Shown: piece after piece, positions 10,953-39,420 of the stretch
Numbering within the stretch: position 1 is the first letter of the stretch
Layout: each line of letters opens with the position of its first letter
Assembly: GCF_040954835.1 (NCBI RefSeq)
Contig: NC_090718.1
Coordinates: forward strand, 15,577,532-15,641,531
Source: Lepisosteus oculatus
Taxonomy: Eukaryota > Chordata > Actinopteri > Semionotiformes > Lepisosteidae
Length of the DNA stretch: 64,000 bases
Direction of reading: 5' to 3'
The notes under the pieces: generated by a model
Databases searched by the model: none
The model's input: the letters and a program-made list of their open reading frames with translations, nothing else
What the model was told of the DNA's origin: nothing
Made by a program: the position numbers and the translations under genes

Positions 10953-13900
10953 TCACTGCTCTTCCTCCTCTTTTTGTTCCTCTTCCGTTGCCACCTCCTT
11001 GGTGAGCCGCACCTCCACCGTGTGCCCCTCTGCTGCCCTCACGTCGTAGGCGAAGTAGGAGACCCTGCGGGAGAGACCGGATTGACTACAGCAGTGGCTA
11101 CTGACCGCTGACCAGGCAGCAGCCTCTCTGCCACTGACACATCAGATATGACATCGGGCATCCTGGATATGAGTGTTTTAGTCTTCAAAGAGTTAAATCT
11201 CAGATCATCAGTGCTGATGGTGGCAGTGGGTGTGGCTGACCAGGACTGATCACGGCCTCACTGTGTCTCTGTGGAGTGTCAGGACTGATCACGGCCTCAC
11301 TGTGTCTCTGTGGAGAGTCAGGACTGGTCTCGGCCTCACTGTGTCTCTGTGGAGTGTCAGGACTGATCACGGCCTCACTATGTCTCTGTGGAGAGTCAGG
11401 ACTGATCACGGCCTCACTGTGTCTCTGTGGAGTGTCAGGACTGATCACGGCCTCACTATGTCTCTGTGGAGAGTCAGGACTGATCACGGCCTCACTGTGT
11501 CTCTGTGGAGAGTCAGGACTGGTCTCGGCCTCACTGTGTCTCTGTGGAGAGTCAGGACTGGTCTCGGCCTCACTGTGTGCCCTTACCCCCTGTCCCGAGG
11601 CAGCCTGGTGAGCAGCAGCTGGCTAAGATGGACGATCCTCTTCCTCCACTCCAGGTACAGATTGCGGCGGGTGTAGAACTCCAGCAGCAGGTGGCTGAAG
11701 TCGCCGTCGCGGTTCGCCGACACCATGAACCTGTACACCTTCCCCGGCTGGAACCTTACTGGAGCTGAGCTGGAGGCAAGCCACACGGGAACAAGACGGC
11801 CATTTTATTGTGCATTATTGAGAGCCTTCTTGTCATACAATCGTCAAACACTCTCAGAATTTTCACTAGCTTCAATTTGATCAAAGCCTTAAATCTCGAG
11901 ACACCCCAGTGTGCTCAGTGTGTAAGAATTAGAGAGGACACTGGTCGGCTACTTGGGCTACATCTTGTTTTTCGAGTGACCTGACCCCTGACCTCGCGTC
12001 TGCCCGCCACATGGCTTTAACTCGGGGCGCCCAGCTCCAGCTCACTGGCTCCGGTGGCCGCCTGGAAACGGCGCAGGCTCCCTCTGGTTTTCATTGATCA
12101 CTCACCCCGAGAGCAGCAGGGATGAGGTCTCCACGCCCCCGCCCCTCAGCTGGATGAAGAGGTACGCTCTCAGTGGCGTGACGCCCCCGACCTGGAACTC
12201 CAGCAGGAAAGGGGTGACTAGGACAGAGGGAGAGAGAGCTGGAGTGTCAGTCCTCAAAAGGCGTCAGCTGACATCACTCGAGCAGAGTGTCATCGGATCA
12301 GTAGACCATGCCGCCCCACCACCAGTCTATAACTAACCCACCCATTCTTTCACACTCTAGAGTGTTGCATGGCAAATCTTGCCCCATGTCAGTTCTCTCT
12401 CCTGGACATCCCACCATGCTGGATATCCTTCCTCCGACTTACACTACACTGTACTACAATCAAGTATAAACTGAAGGGATGGCAGGTCCAGGAAAGACGG
12501 CAGCTCTGGCCTGAACTACGTTTCCCAGAAAGCTGTATGTGTGTGTGGGGGGAGGGGTCGACCCCGATAACCTCAGTCACCTGACCTGTTGCTACACGCC
12601 AGTTGGTCAGGTGACAGTTTAAAACCCAGGAAGGAGAAGGTTTCAAAGGGCAGAAGAGGAGAAGCAAGAGAGGAGAGTGGACCTTGTGTGGTCCAGCAAC
12701 CCTGTAAAGGCCTAGTTAGGGACAGTTAGGGGTTTAGTCAGTAGCTCAGTCGAAGAAGATCTACTGTGTGCTTTTGTTTGCAGTTCCAATGGGTTTGATT
12801 TTGTGCCTGCTGTTAAATAAAGAACACAGATTGTTAGGTACCTTAAATCTGCTGTTGTGTCTCATTTCTGGGGACCCTTATTAAAAGAGTGCTGACTACA
12901 GGACCCGAACCCTTGGATGTGTCCTAAAACGAGCAGCTTTCCAGTTGTTGTGTTTAAATATGTATTTGATCTTGTACCGTGTGTCTGAAGTAGCCTGATC
13001 CTTGTGATCGGTTATCAATTACTCTGCCCTGTTGATGGGCTGGGAGGGTGTGGCTCACCACAGAAAGGCGGGGCAGAGGTGACGTCCAATAGCGCGGTGA
13101 GCTGCTGAAACGGGACCGGGCGCTCAGCTGCGACCCAGCTGGTGTTGTAGCCTGACAGAGGGGGGACAGGAAGCATTAGTGTCATTCCTTCTATCGCAGG
13201 AAGTCAGGACATTATCAAGCAAAACACTGATGGAGTGGTACTGAGGAACTGTGAAACAGTCTCATGATATCAAGGATTCAGTGTCAGATACCTTGGTCTC
13301 AGTGTCATGATGTTTCAGTGTGTCCGTGTCAGTATGTTGGTGTCAGTGTGGCACAGTTTCAGTGTCAGGAGCAGAGTTTCTCCCTGTCTCGGTGTGTCAG
13401 GAGCTGAGGTTCTCCCTGTCTCGGTGTGTCAGGAGCAGAGTTTCTCCCTGTCGCGGTGTGTCAGGAGCTGAGGTTCTCCCTGTCGCGGTGTGTCAGGAGC
13501 TGAGGTTCTCCCTGTCTCGGTGTGTCAGGAGCAGAGGTTCTCCCTGTCTCTGTGTGTCAGGAGCTGAGGTTCTCCCTGTCTCTGTGTGTCAGGAGCTGAG
13601 GTTCTCCCTGTCGCGGTGTGTCAGGAGCTGAGGTTCTCCCTGTCGCGGTGTGTCAGGAGCTGAGGTTCTCCCTGTCGCGGTGTGTCAGGAGCTGAGGTTC
13701 TCCCTGTCGCGGTGTGTCAGGAGCTGAGGTTCTCCCTGTCGCGGTGTGTCAGGAGCTGAGGTTCTCCCTGTCGCGGTGTGTCAGGAGCTGAGGTTCTCCC
13801 TGTCGCGGTGTGTCAGGAGCAGAGGTTCTCCCTGTCTCTGTGTGTCAGGAGCTGAGGTTCTCCCTGTCGCGGTGTGTCAGGAGCTGAGGTTCTCCCTGTC

Positions 13901-16900
13901 GCGGTGTGTCAGGAGCTGAGGTTCTCCCTGTCGCGGTGTGTCAGGAGCTGAGGTTCTCCCTGTCTCTGTGTGTCAGGAGCAGAGTTTCTCCCTGTCGCGG
14001 TGTGTCAGTGGTCAGTCCTCTCGGCGTCGGTGCTGTCTCTCTCACCCAGCTGTGGGCAGGCGTGCAGGCCCGCCGTGTGGCAGTGTGTGCACTGGCCTCT
14101 CTCGAAGCCGTGGCGCGAGAGGCAGGGGAAGGCGAAGAGAGGGCAGTGGGAGCGGATGGAGCTGGTGAAGATCTGGTGAGCCCTCCAGTGGCTGCACAGC
14201 ACGTACCTCTCCCCTGAAACGAGACACAGCACAGGCCTGACCCAGCTCCCCTGGACCGCCTGGCCAGGAGCGGAGGGCCCCGCCGCGCACCCGCTGTCTC
14301 GGGGCGGTCGCTGTACAGAGTGCTGGACAAACGTGGACGAAGTGGGCAGGGAGGGGCGCAGGTGCGAGTCCTGCACGACCCCCGGAGCTGGGGTGGGGAG
14401 GGGCTGAACACAGGCCCCGGAGCTCAGATTTCGGGGCTCCCAGTCTCCCGGGTGACGGAAACACTCACGGTCCAGGAGGCCGGGGGGGCAGCCGGGCAGC
14501 TGGTGGCCCTTGCCGATGTAGAAGTCCACGTGGCCCAGGGGCCGTGCGGAGCCCAGGGCCGCCACCGGCTCGTTGGCTGGAAAACAAAGGGCAGCAGGCG
14601 TGAGCGGACTGGAGCAGCTCCGCCAGCACACGGCTGTCTTCCTCTGGCTCCTGCTGTGACAGGCGGGGAGACAGACACTTTATTCTCCACTACTGTGGAA
14701 ATCCGACTTTGGCTTCCCCCAAGGAAGCACAAAACACGCAAGCAACACGCAAGAGTCGCATAAAATCATATGAAATCACCACAACAGTATGTGATACACA
14801 AATAAACAGGAAGTGGTGGGACATTTACACAGCTTCACTGAGCACATTGCAGTAGGGACAAAAGACTTCTTATGAATGTTTGTATTTGAACTGGGTTCCC
14901 TGTACCGTCTCCCACATAGGAGTGCTGTGACTTGAGAGAGGCTTGTGCGTGTGGGGGCGGCTGTGATGCTCCTCGTCGTTCTGAGAACTGTATTGTGATA
15001 TAAATCGCAGAGCCGGGGCTGCTGTTTCCCCGTTAAAGGAAGGGCTGGGAGGTGTGCTCTTTCTGAACAGAACTATTTCTGCTCTTCTGTGTTTCCCTCT
15101 CTCCCCTGCCTCTTCAGCGCCAGTGAAGAGATGGCTGCAGGGCCCCACCGAGGAAAGTCTCCCTGTCCTCCTGGCTCGTTTGTACACGTCAGCTGGTCAG
15201 CGAGCCCCTTCCACCACATGGCATGTTGTGCTGTGTAAAGACACGTTTCTTCCTCAGGCTGTTTCTCCGAGAGCAAGGGACTCACGTCTGAAGTTGGCGT
15301 GAATAACGTCCACGAACTGAGCGTCGGACCAGTCCAGCCCGACGCTGGGGCCAGCCTCTGTGAACTCGGGTCCGAATGGGTCCAGTCCTGGGAATAAAAC
15401 CAAAAGCAGGCAGGTCAATTTCCTACCCTGCAGATCTCTCGTTCACTGCTCTCTCGCACACATACACACGCATTTCCTGCGTAAACAATCGCATTTTGTT
15501 CCTAAATTCATCATGCAGGCCACTAAAACCTGACAGACATTTGGAGCTCCTGTCTGGGAGCAGTGTCTGATGATCCTCTTGGATCAGGGAATTCTCCCCG
15601 CTTTTCCTAGAAGAAGTAATTGTTCTTTGCATTTGGAAGAAAGGGGAGACAGCTCTTTCTGGTGGGTGAATGCAAGTGCACTGCTGTGGTTTGACTGAGG
15701 TTGGAGTAAATGGATCCCAACAAGGATAATATAGAGTGAGGCGCCATAAGAATAAAAACTGCGAAGGTATTAAATTATTAAGTTGGCTAATAAACTAAAA
15801 ACCCGGCGCTAGAGAGCTCTAAAGCGTCTGACGACAACAACAGCCAATTAGGCTACGGCTACGCATGCACCGCCCCCTACATTTACATCACTTTCTTATT
15901 GGTCACAAAAGATACAGTGAGCCAATCGCAAATCACAAACGATGAAAAAAGCAAACAAGTAACATTAAAAAGCAAATCATGTAATGCAAACAAGAGAAAT
16001 AAAATCTTCAATTTCTTTGGTCTGTATGGGTAGGTCTGGGACCAATCAGGGTGGGTCTGGGCCCGTGGCTCCACCCCTGCAAACCAATTTTGGATCCGAT
16101 CTCCTCTCCGGTGTGTCCGGGAGGCTCTGTCCTTACCCGTAATCCTCCCCAGACAGCCGCGCAGGGCAGCCCCAGCATTCCCTGCGATGTGAGCGCCGAC
16201 TCCGAAGCCGATCAGATGGATCGTCTCAGCTGAGGAACCACGGGCCTGGAGAAGAGACCCACCATCAGCCAGCCCTGCCCCTGAGACGCACCCGCCTCCC
16301 ACGTCTCCCAGGCAGAGCCGGAAAATTGTCGAAGCCAAACAAGACTCCCGTCAGCCCTGTGCTGAAAACTGTCTCTTCTTTCCTGGAATTAAGGACGTGA
16401 CCCTTCCGAGTGACTATTCCTAGTGACTGATCTAAGGCACGTGTACACATTCCTTTAAAATGTCAGGCCTTTAAAATAAGATGAAGAGGCTTCCAAAACA
16501 CTGCTTGATTGCAGGTCCAGGTTCCCCTGCAGGTGCTGATCGAGACGTGGCCAGGCCCTGCTCGCCTGCCCTCCCACACGGCCCCCCGCGAACACAGAGC
16601 CCCGACTCACCAGCAGCGCCCGGATCAGACAGGCCAGCTTCCTGCCCGCCTGCCTGGCGGTGGGCACCAGGCCGCGCCCGCGAGGGGACAGCCAGTCCAC
16701 AGCCAGGACGTTGAGCCGCTGGGTGGAGAACAGCTCTCGGGCCAGCTGGCCCACCCACTGGGGCCGCACCTGGGGGGGCCGCCGGCCATGCACGATCAGC
16801 ACGCTGGGGAGCCGGGGGTCCCAGGGGTACGCCCCGAGCCCCCCTGGTGCCGTCATGTTGAGGGGGCGCCCGCAGGGGCCGCCCTCAGCCGCGAACCCCA

Positions 16901-18341
16901 GCATTCTCACCTCCAGGGCGGGTGGGGCCACGGAGAGGAAGTCGGGGCATTGTGAGGCCCCGGTGCCTGTTGGGGTTAAAGGTCAGGGTCAGGCTTCCGT
17001 CACAGTCACAGTCCTTCAGGCTACAGACCACCTGCACATCCTCCAGGAGTTGCCTTGCGCCCCCGGCTGGACTCCCTCCCCCAAGCTGAGAGTGTCCCGT
17101 GGGGCTGCTGATCAGCCACAAGAACAATCACAGCACAGAAAACAGCGCTTGTGCCTTTAAAAAAGACAGAGTAGTAGTTCATTGAACAATTTCCGGTACA
17201 AGGTTAGTTGGGTAACCTTGGATAACTAGTCGCGCAGAAACGCGAGGGACCCTATCAGTAAGAAAATCAAAAAGGCACTAGCTGTAAACCCAAAAACACA
17301 ACAGATTCAACAGGAGGAAAGCCTTCTGGAGGCCAGGCTAGCTCCCTGCCCTAGACTGGCTAACAACTAAGCAAAGAAAAACCCGGAACAAATCCAAAAC
17401 ATGAAGAAAAAGGAGTAAAATACAGAGAAATCTAGAGCACAAACAAAACACAGTCTCATGCGAGGGCTTTTTCAAGACTCCGGATGTTGCGGCTCAGGGC
17501 TCTGTAGATCTCTCTGGGATCTCGCTCAAGAACTCATCGATCAGCTGGAGCTCCAGAGCAGATATGACTTCAGACTTGACCTCCAGCACACAGAGGGCAG
17601 AGCAGGGTGCCCTCCCAGCGGGGGGGTGGAGTCTCACGAAACAGTTGAGAAGTGAAATAGAGAGGGCCCGTGCTGTAGGGCACTCTGGAGCTCACACCGC
17701 AGACAGGCCCGGAAAATCCCCTTCAAGCCTGTCCTGCAGGAATCGCTGCTTAGGGTTGAAGCTACCCTGGTGAATCACTGAAGCAGGTATAAAACTTAAA
17801 ACACTGAGCACTCCTGATTCAGACACACCTGAACACTGGGTACCAACATAGTTAACGCACCACCTCTGGACACCCATAATTTACCAGACTCCATTGAGGC
17901 CCAACGAGACTCTGGGCACCCACAAATCAGACCCAGCCAGACCTGCACTATGCCCGATACCATGTTACTACGATTGGATTTTAAATTTATCTTGCCTTTT
18001 TGAGGCAACCGAAACACTTCATGAAGTAATATCTTGAGAAAATATCACATAAAACCATGTAGCAAAGCTAGCAAGTATGCACAAAACAACATGCTTTTAA
18101 GGATTTTTGCTATTTTTACATTATCATAAGGGATGTAGAATCCCTAGGGAAAAAAACATGCACATCCCTTCCAATTCTGATATCAGCTCCCGAAGGTGTT
18201 ACAACGATCAGCACAGTTGCATAGCCACACCTGACCGAAGATCTTGCCAGTCATGGCCGAGACCCCTCACGTCTTTCAGAGGGAGACCGTACCTGCGAGA
18301 GGTCCAGGGAGAAAGCAGAACAGCCACAGCGTCCGAAACAT
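10953..18341 (-). CDS. Secreted pancreatic-lipase-family protein lacking the catalytic serine (PLA1A/LIPH-like pseudolipase)
   Basis: Ten exons: 18293-18341, 16611-16966, 16137-16245, 15286-15387, 14469-14576, 14046-14213, 13059-13151, 12106-12217, 11587-11769, 10953-11064. They give one open frame of 463 codons plus stop, the usual family length. Residues 1-17 are a signal peptide (MFRTLWLFCFLPGPLA). The alpha/beta-hydrolase domain follows, with the oxyanion-side HG motif (VLIVHG), a conserved Asp174 (GLDPFGP) and His250 (CSHWRA). The nucleophile elbow reads GFGVG: Gly150 replaces the expected Ser of GxSxG. The lid between cysteines (CPPGLLDRERYVLC) is short, as in phosphatidylserine/phosphatidic-acid-selective PLA1 enzymes rather than triglyceride lipases. 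A PLAT-like C-terminal domain occupies about 310-450, ending in an acidic Glu-rich tail. N53 (NMT) is a possible glycosylation site. With one triad member missing, hydrolysis is unlikely; a binding or carrier role is inference. The exact orthologue is not recognised. Confidence 0.88.
11240..11580. repeat. 39-bp minisatellite, about nine copies
   Basis: Units start at about 11248 and repeat every 39 bases, differing mainly at GATCACGG versus GGTCTCGG and GTGTCAGG versus GAGTCAGG. The array is intronic in the lipase-like gene and ends a few bases from the splice donor of the exon at 11587-11769. Because 39 is a multiple of three it yields open frames on both strands; these are not genes. Confidence 0.95.
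12520..12900 (+). mobile_element. Possible solo LTR or other promoter-plus-poly(A) element (weak)
   Basis: A plus-strand block with a TATA-like TTTAAAA near 12618, a G/A-rich leader, AATAAA near 12815 and an end in TGACTACA is laid out like a retroelement LTR. It lies in the intron between the lipase-like exons 12106-12217 and 13059-13151. I cannot see target-site duplications or a matching second copy, so this is a suggestion only. Confidence 0.25.
13361..14015. repeat. 32-bp minisatellite, about 20 copies
   Basis: The GTGTCAGGAGC block recurs every 32 bases from 13362 to 13970, with small variants (GAGCAGAG or GAGCTGAG, TCGCGG or TCTCTG). It lies in the lipase-like intron just 3' of the exon at 14046-14213 in gene sense. 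The Ser/Leu/Cys/Arg-rich ORFs across it are repeat artefacts. Confidence 0.95.
16967..18292 (-). other. First intron of the lipase-like gene, nothing recognised
   Basis: About 1.3 kb between the signal-peptide exon and the second exon. No repeat array, RNA gene or convincing coding stretch is visible. Confidence 0.4.
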
Positions 18342-20800
18342 GCTCCTCTCCTGTCAGGTGCTGGCCACGGACTCCCTCCCGTCTCCCCTTGCAAACGAGA
18401 GCAGCAGAGGGACCAGGCCGATAGGCTCTTCCGCAGAAGAGCAAACCGGCTTATCGCCCACATCAGGCACTGGGCATGCAAATCTGCTCAGAATGTCTCT
18501 TTGTGCGCGGTTGACTGTTTTAAAGCTCTTATCGGCCTTCTGTTTTTCTTTGAGAAGCAAATTAACCGGATAACACGTTTTCTACTTGAAGAATCTGCTT
18601 GTGTCTATTTCTCCCCCAGTTCAAGTACGTGCAGGTGCCCAGCCGTGCCGTTGAAGCCGATGCCCTGGTTTCTCTCAGCCACCAGGTGGGCTGGGTGGGC
18701 TGGATGGACTGGACGGCTCCTCTCGCCAGGAGCTGTTTGCTTGAATAATAAAACTCGACTCCGGGGGTGAAAGGCATGGCTCTGGGGCACACGCAGAGCG
18801 GAACTTAACTGCTGTTCCTCAAAAACCTCTGCAGCACCCGAACAAGAAAAAAACACGGATTTGTCATTCAGTTCATTTTTATTTTACAGATTAAAACAAC
18901 ACCGACAGCAGAGTCACAAAGATCTTTGGCAGCATTGTCTTTAACAAGGCACGAAGTGGGAATGCCAACTGTCCCCACAGTGGGACAGAGGAGGGATTCC
19001 GGGCGTTCACTCTGATCCCAGCACGGCCGTCCCGGTCCACGCCCTGTGCCGCTATAACAAAGACGACGACGGTTTGGATAATGACATCACGGTGAGGGTG
19101 TCACTGCAATAATGTCACTGTGATGATGTCACAGCCACGCCAGTGACAGTGACATCAGGTGCAGCACGCTCCTCGCCTGGAAAGCAGCCCCTGGGTTCGC
19201 ATGCTTGGCCGAGACGTCGTCAGCACGGCACACGGCCGTCCCACTGCCCTGGAGCTTTTTAGTGGGGGACACAGCACCTGCTCCCCACAGCAATGGGACT
19301 GAGGCGGGGCAAAAATGCCACTGGGACAGGAGACCGCTTCAGGCTTTCCTGCACTAAGACTGGACGCATTTCAGATCCTAACACCCATCATAATAAGAAA
19401 CACAGATTTACACATATCGCCATCTTAGTCCTAACCCATACAGGAGAGAGTAAATTCAGACACGCAGGGATAAAAGTAACAAACAATCTCTACTAATCTG
19501 ACAGTTTTGTTTGAAAATGCAACATCTGTACACGCCCACGATAGTGTGCACGCACACACACAGTTTTACAGGCATCGGCACAGGTAGTCAGTTAGATCGG
19601 CTCCAAGCACAGTGGGAGTGTCTGTCCCTTTACACCCCCCCCACCCCGGTCCTGGAGACCCCCAGGCAAGCAGGTCACCACCTTCTAAAGACCTGGAAGA
19701 GCTTGGCCCTGATCAGGGATGATCGGCTACACTGCTTGGCGACTGTCTCCCTGTGCTCTTCCCTTGAGATCCTAGGGCTTCACTAGCAACACCCCGCGAC
19801 CTGTTCACATCAGGCCCACTCCCACAACACCCACTCTCCCACTGTTTCTCGGCGGGAACGACTGCATCCTTCAGAAAGACGACCCACGGTCTTTTCCGAA
19901 CCGCATCAGCCGAATCGCTTCAGTCGGGATTTCAACTGGGTTTCCTGCAGCCGGCCTCATCACTCCCTGCTCGTGCTGGGGAATGCTCGGCTGCATGAGT
20001 GCAGTTACGTGCTCCCAGACCCGAAGGTGCACACGAGCAGCGGAGATTAGCTGGAGAGCCTGATGATAAGAGCGATTAGATCCACTGCTCCGAAACCACG
20101 GAGGGAGGAAATAACCCGGACGACTCGCTTTCCTGGAAGAGCGACACTTGACACCTAAACGCCCCCCCCCCTGCAGATGGACTCCCGGGAGATCCCCACC
20201 TCTCTTCCCAAGAACCTCCCACGTCCCCCAAGGCGTCCAGCCTGTCAGAGCAGGGGTCTCGCCCCCCACGAGGGCCTGCTGGCACCTTCACTGCTCGAGG
20301 CGACCGTGAGCTCCCCCCTGCAGCGGTCCGGGCGGGACCGGCGCAAAAAAGAGAAGGAGAAGGAAAACCACTAAACACCCAACAATTTATTTGCCACTGT
20401 GGCACCGTTAATCTCCCATCGCCGCACGACTGCGAAACGTGCCAGCTCCGACGGATATTTACAACGCTGGAACACAAAAAAATTAAAAACAGCAAACGAA
20501 CGGACAATTAAGAGAAATCCCTGGGGCAGGGCTCATCTGACACTTGGACCAGGGACCCCATCCCGAGCAGGAGGCCGGAGCTCAGGAGCCTCACCGAGGG
20601 GCGAGCGAGAGCACGAGAGCAGGTCAGTCCAGCGAGACCCCCGGCTCCGGGGCCGTTTCCTCTGTGCAGGCAGCTCGAGGACCAGGCCGGCTCGGGCCCC
20701 AGACGCCACGGCGCGGGGGCGCAGGGGGGTCCCCCGACAACACCGCTATACAAACTAATCACGAACACAGCACTGTGGTTAAAAAGGCCAAGCGGAAACA
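18342..20800. other. Spacer between ST14 3' end and lipase-like gene 5' end
   Basis: This contains the unmapped promoter of the lipase-like gene just above 18341 and, further on, sequence beyond the ST14 3' end. Apart from one weak plus-strand exon-like stretch (18620-18748, see findings) I recognise nothing. Minus-strand AATAAA also occurs near 20387, so the ST14 3'UTR might reach that far. Confidence 0.4.
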
Positions 20801-20805
20801 CGAGA

Positions 20806-20811
20806 TTTATT
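20806..20811 (-). terminator. st14: Poly(A) signal candidate of ST14
   Basis: Minus-strand AATAAA about 140 bases past the ST14 stop codon (20948-20950). An (AAAAT)n tract at 20862-20886 lies between stop and signal. Confidence 0.5.
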
Positions 20812-20861
20812 TACATCCTTTTAAATTCATAAGTGGTAGAGCTTCCCCTCACAACAACAAA

Positions 20862-20886
20862 TAAAATAAAATAAAATAAAATAAAA
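20862..20886. repeat. (AAAAT)n microsatellite in ST14 3'UTR
   Basis: Five AAAAT-type units in the predicted ST14 3' untranslated region. Confidence 0.85.
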
Positions 20887-20947
20887 TGAAAACCAGTTTT
20901 AAAAAGTTCTTCACAGCCGGGCCCAGGCGCCCAGCGGTCCCGGCTCC

Positions 20948-39156
<18,209 letters not shown>

Positions 39157-39420
39157 CGCCTTTCGGGTAAAGCCGCTCGGCGGAGATCAATCACAACACC
39201 TTTGGCTCCTTTCCTCCTTTGCTGCCTCCGAGAAAATGTCGATCTTCGCTCTTTCCCCGCTCCCTCCTGCTGCGAGCGGCCCGGCGAGCCCTTGGTTCCG
39301 GGCGGGAGAGCTGGTGGGACCGACTCTCCGTAGGGACCCCCGACCTCCGCGGCGCGGACCGGCGGGGAGGGGGGGAGGGATGGCGCAGGCCTAGGGAGGG
39401 GTCCCCTTCCAGACACCAGA

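Noticed and set aside
13320-13990. Ser/Cys/Arg/Leu-rich plus-strand ORFs
   Set aside because: They simply translate the 32-bp minisatellite; no splice or start context.
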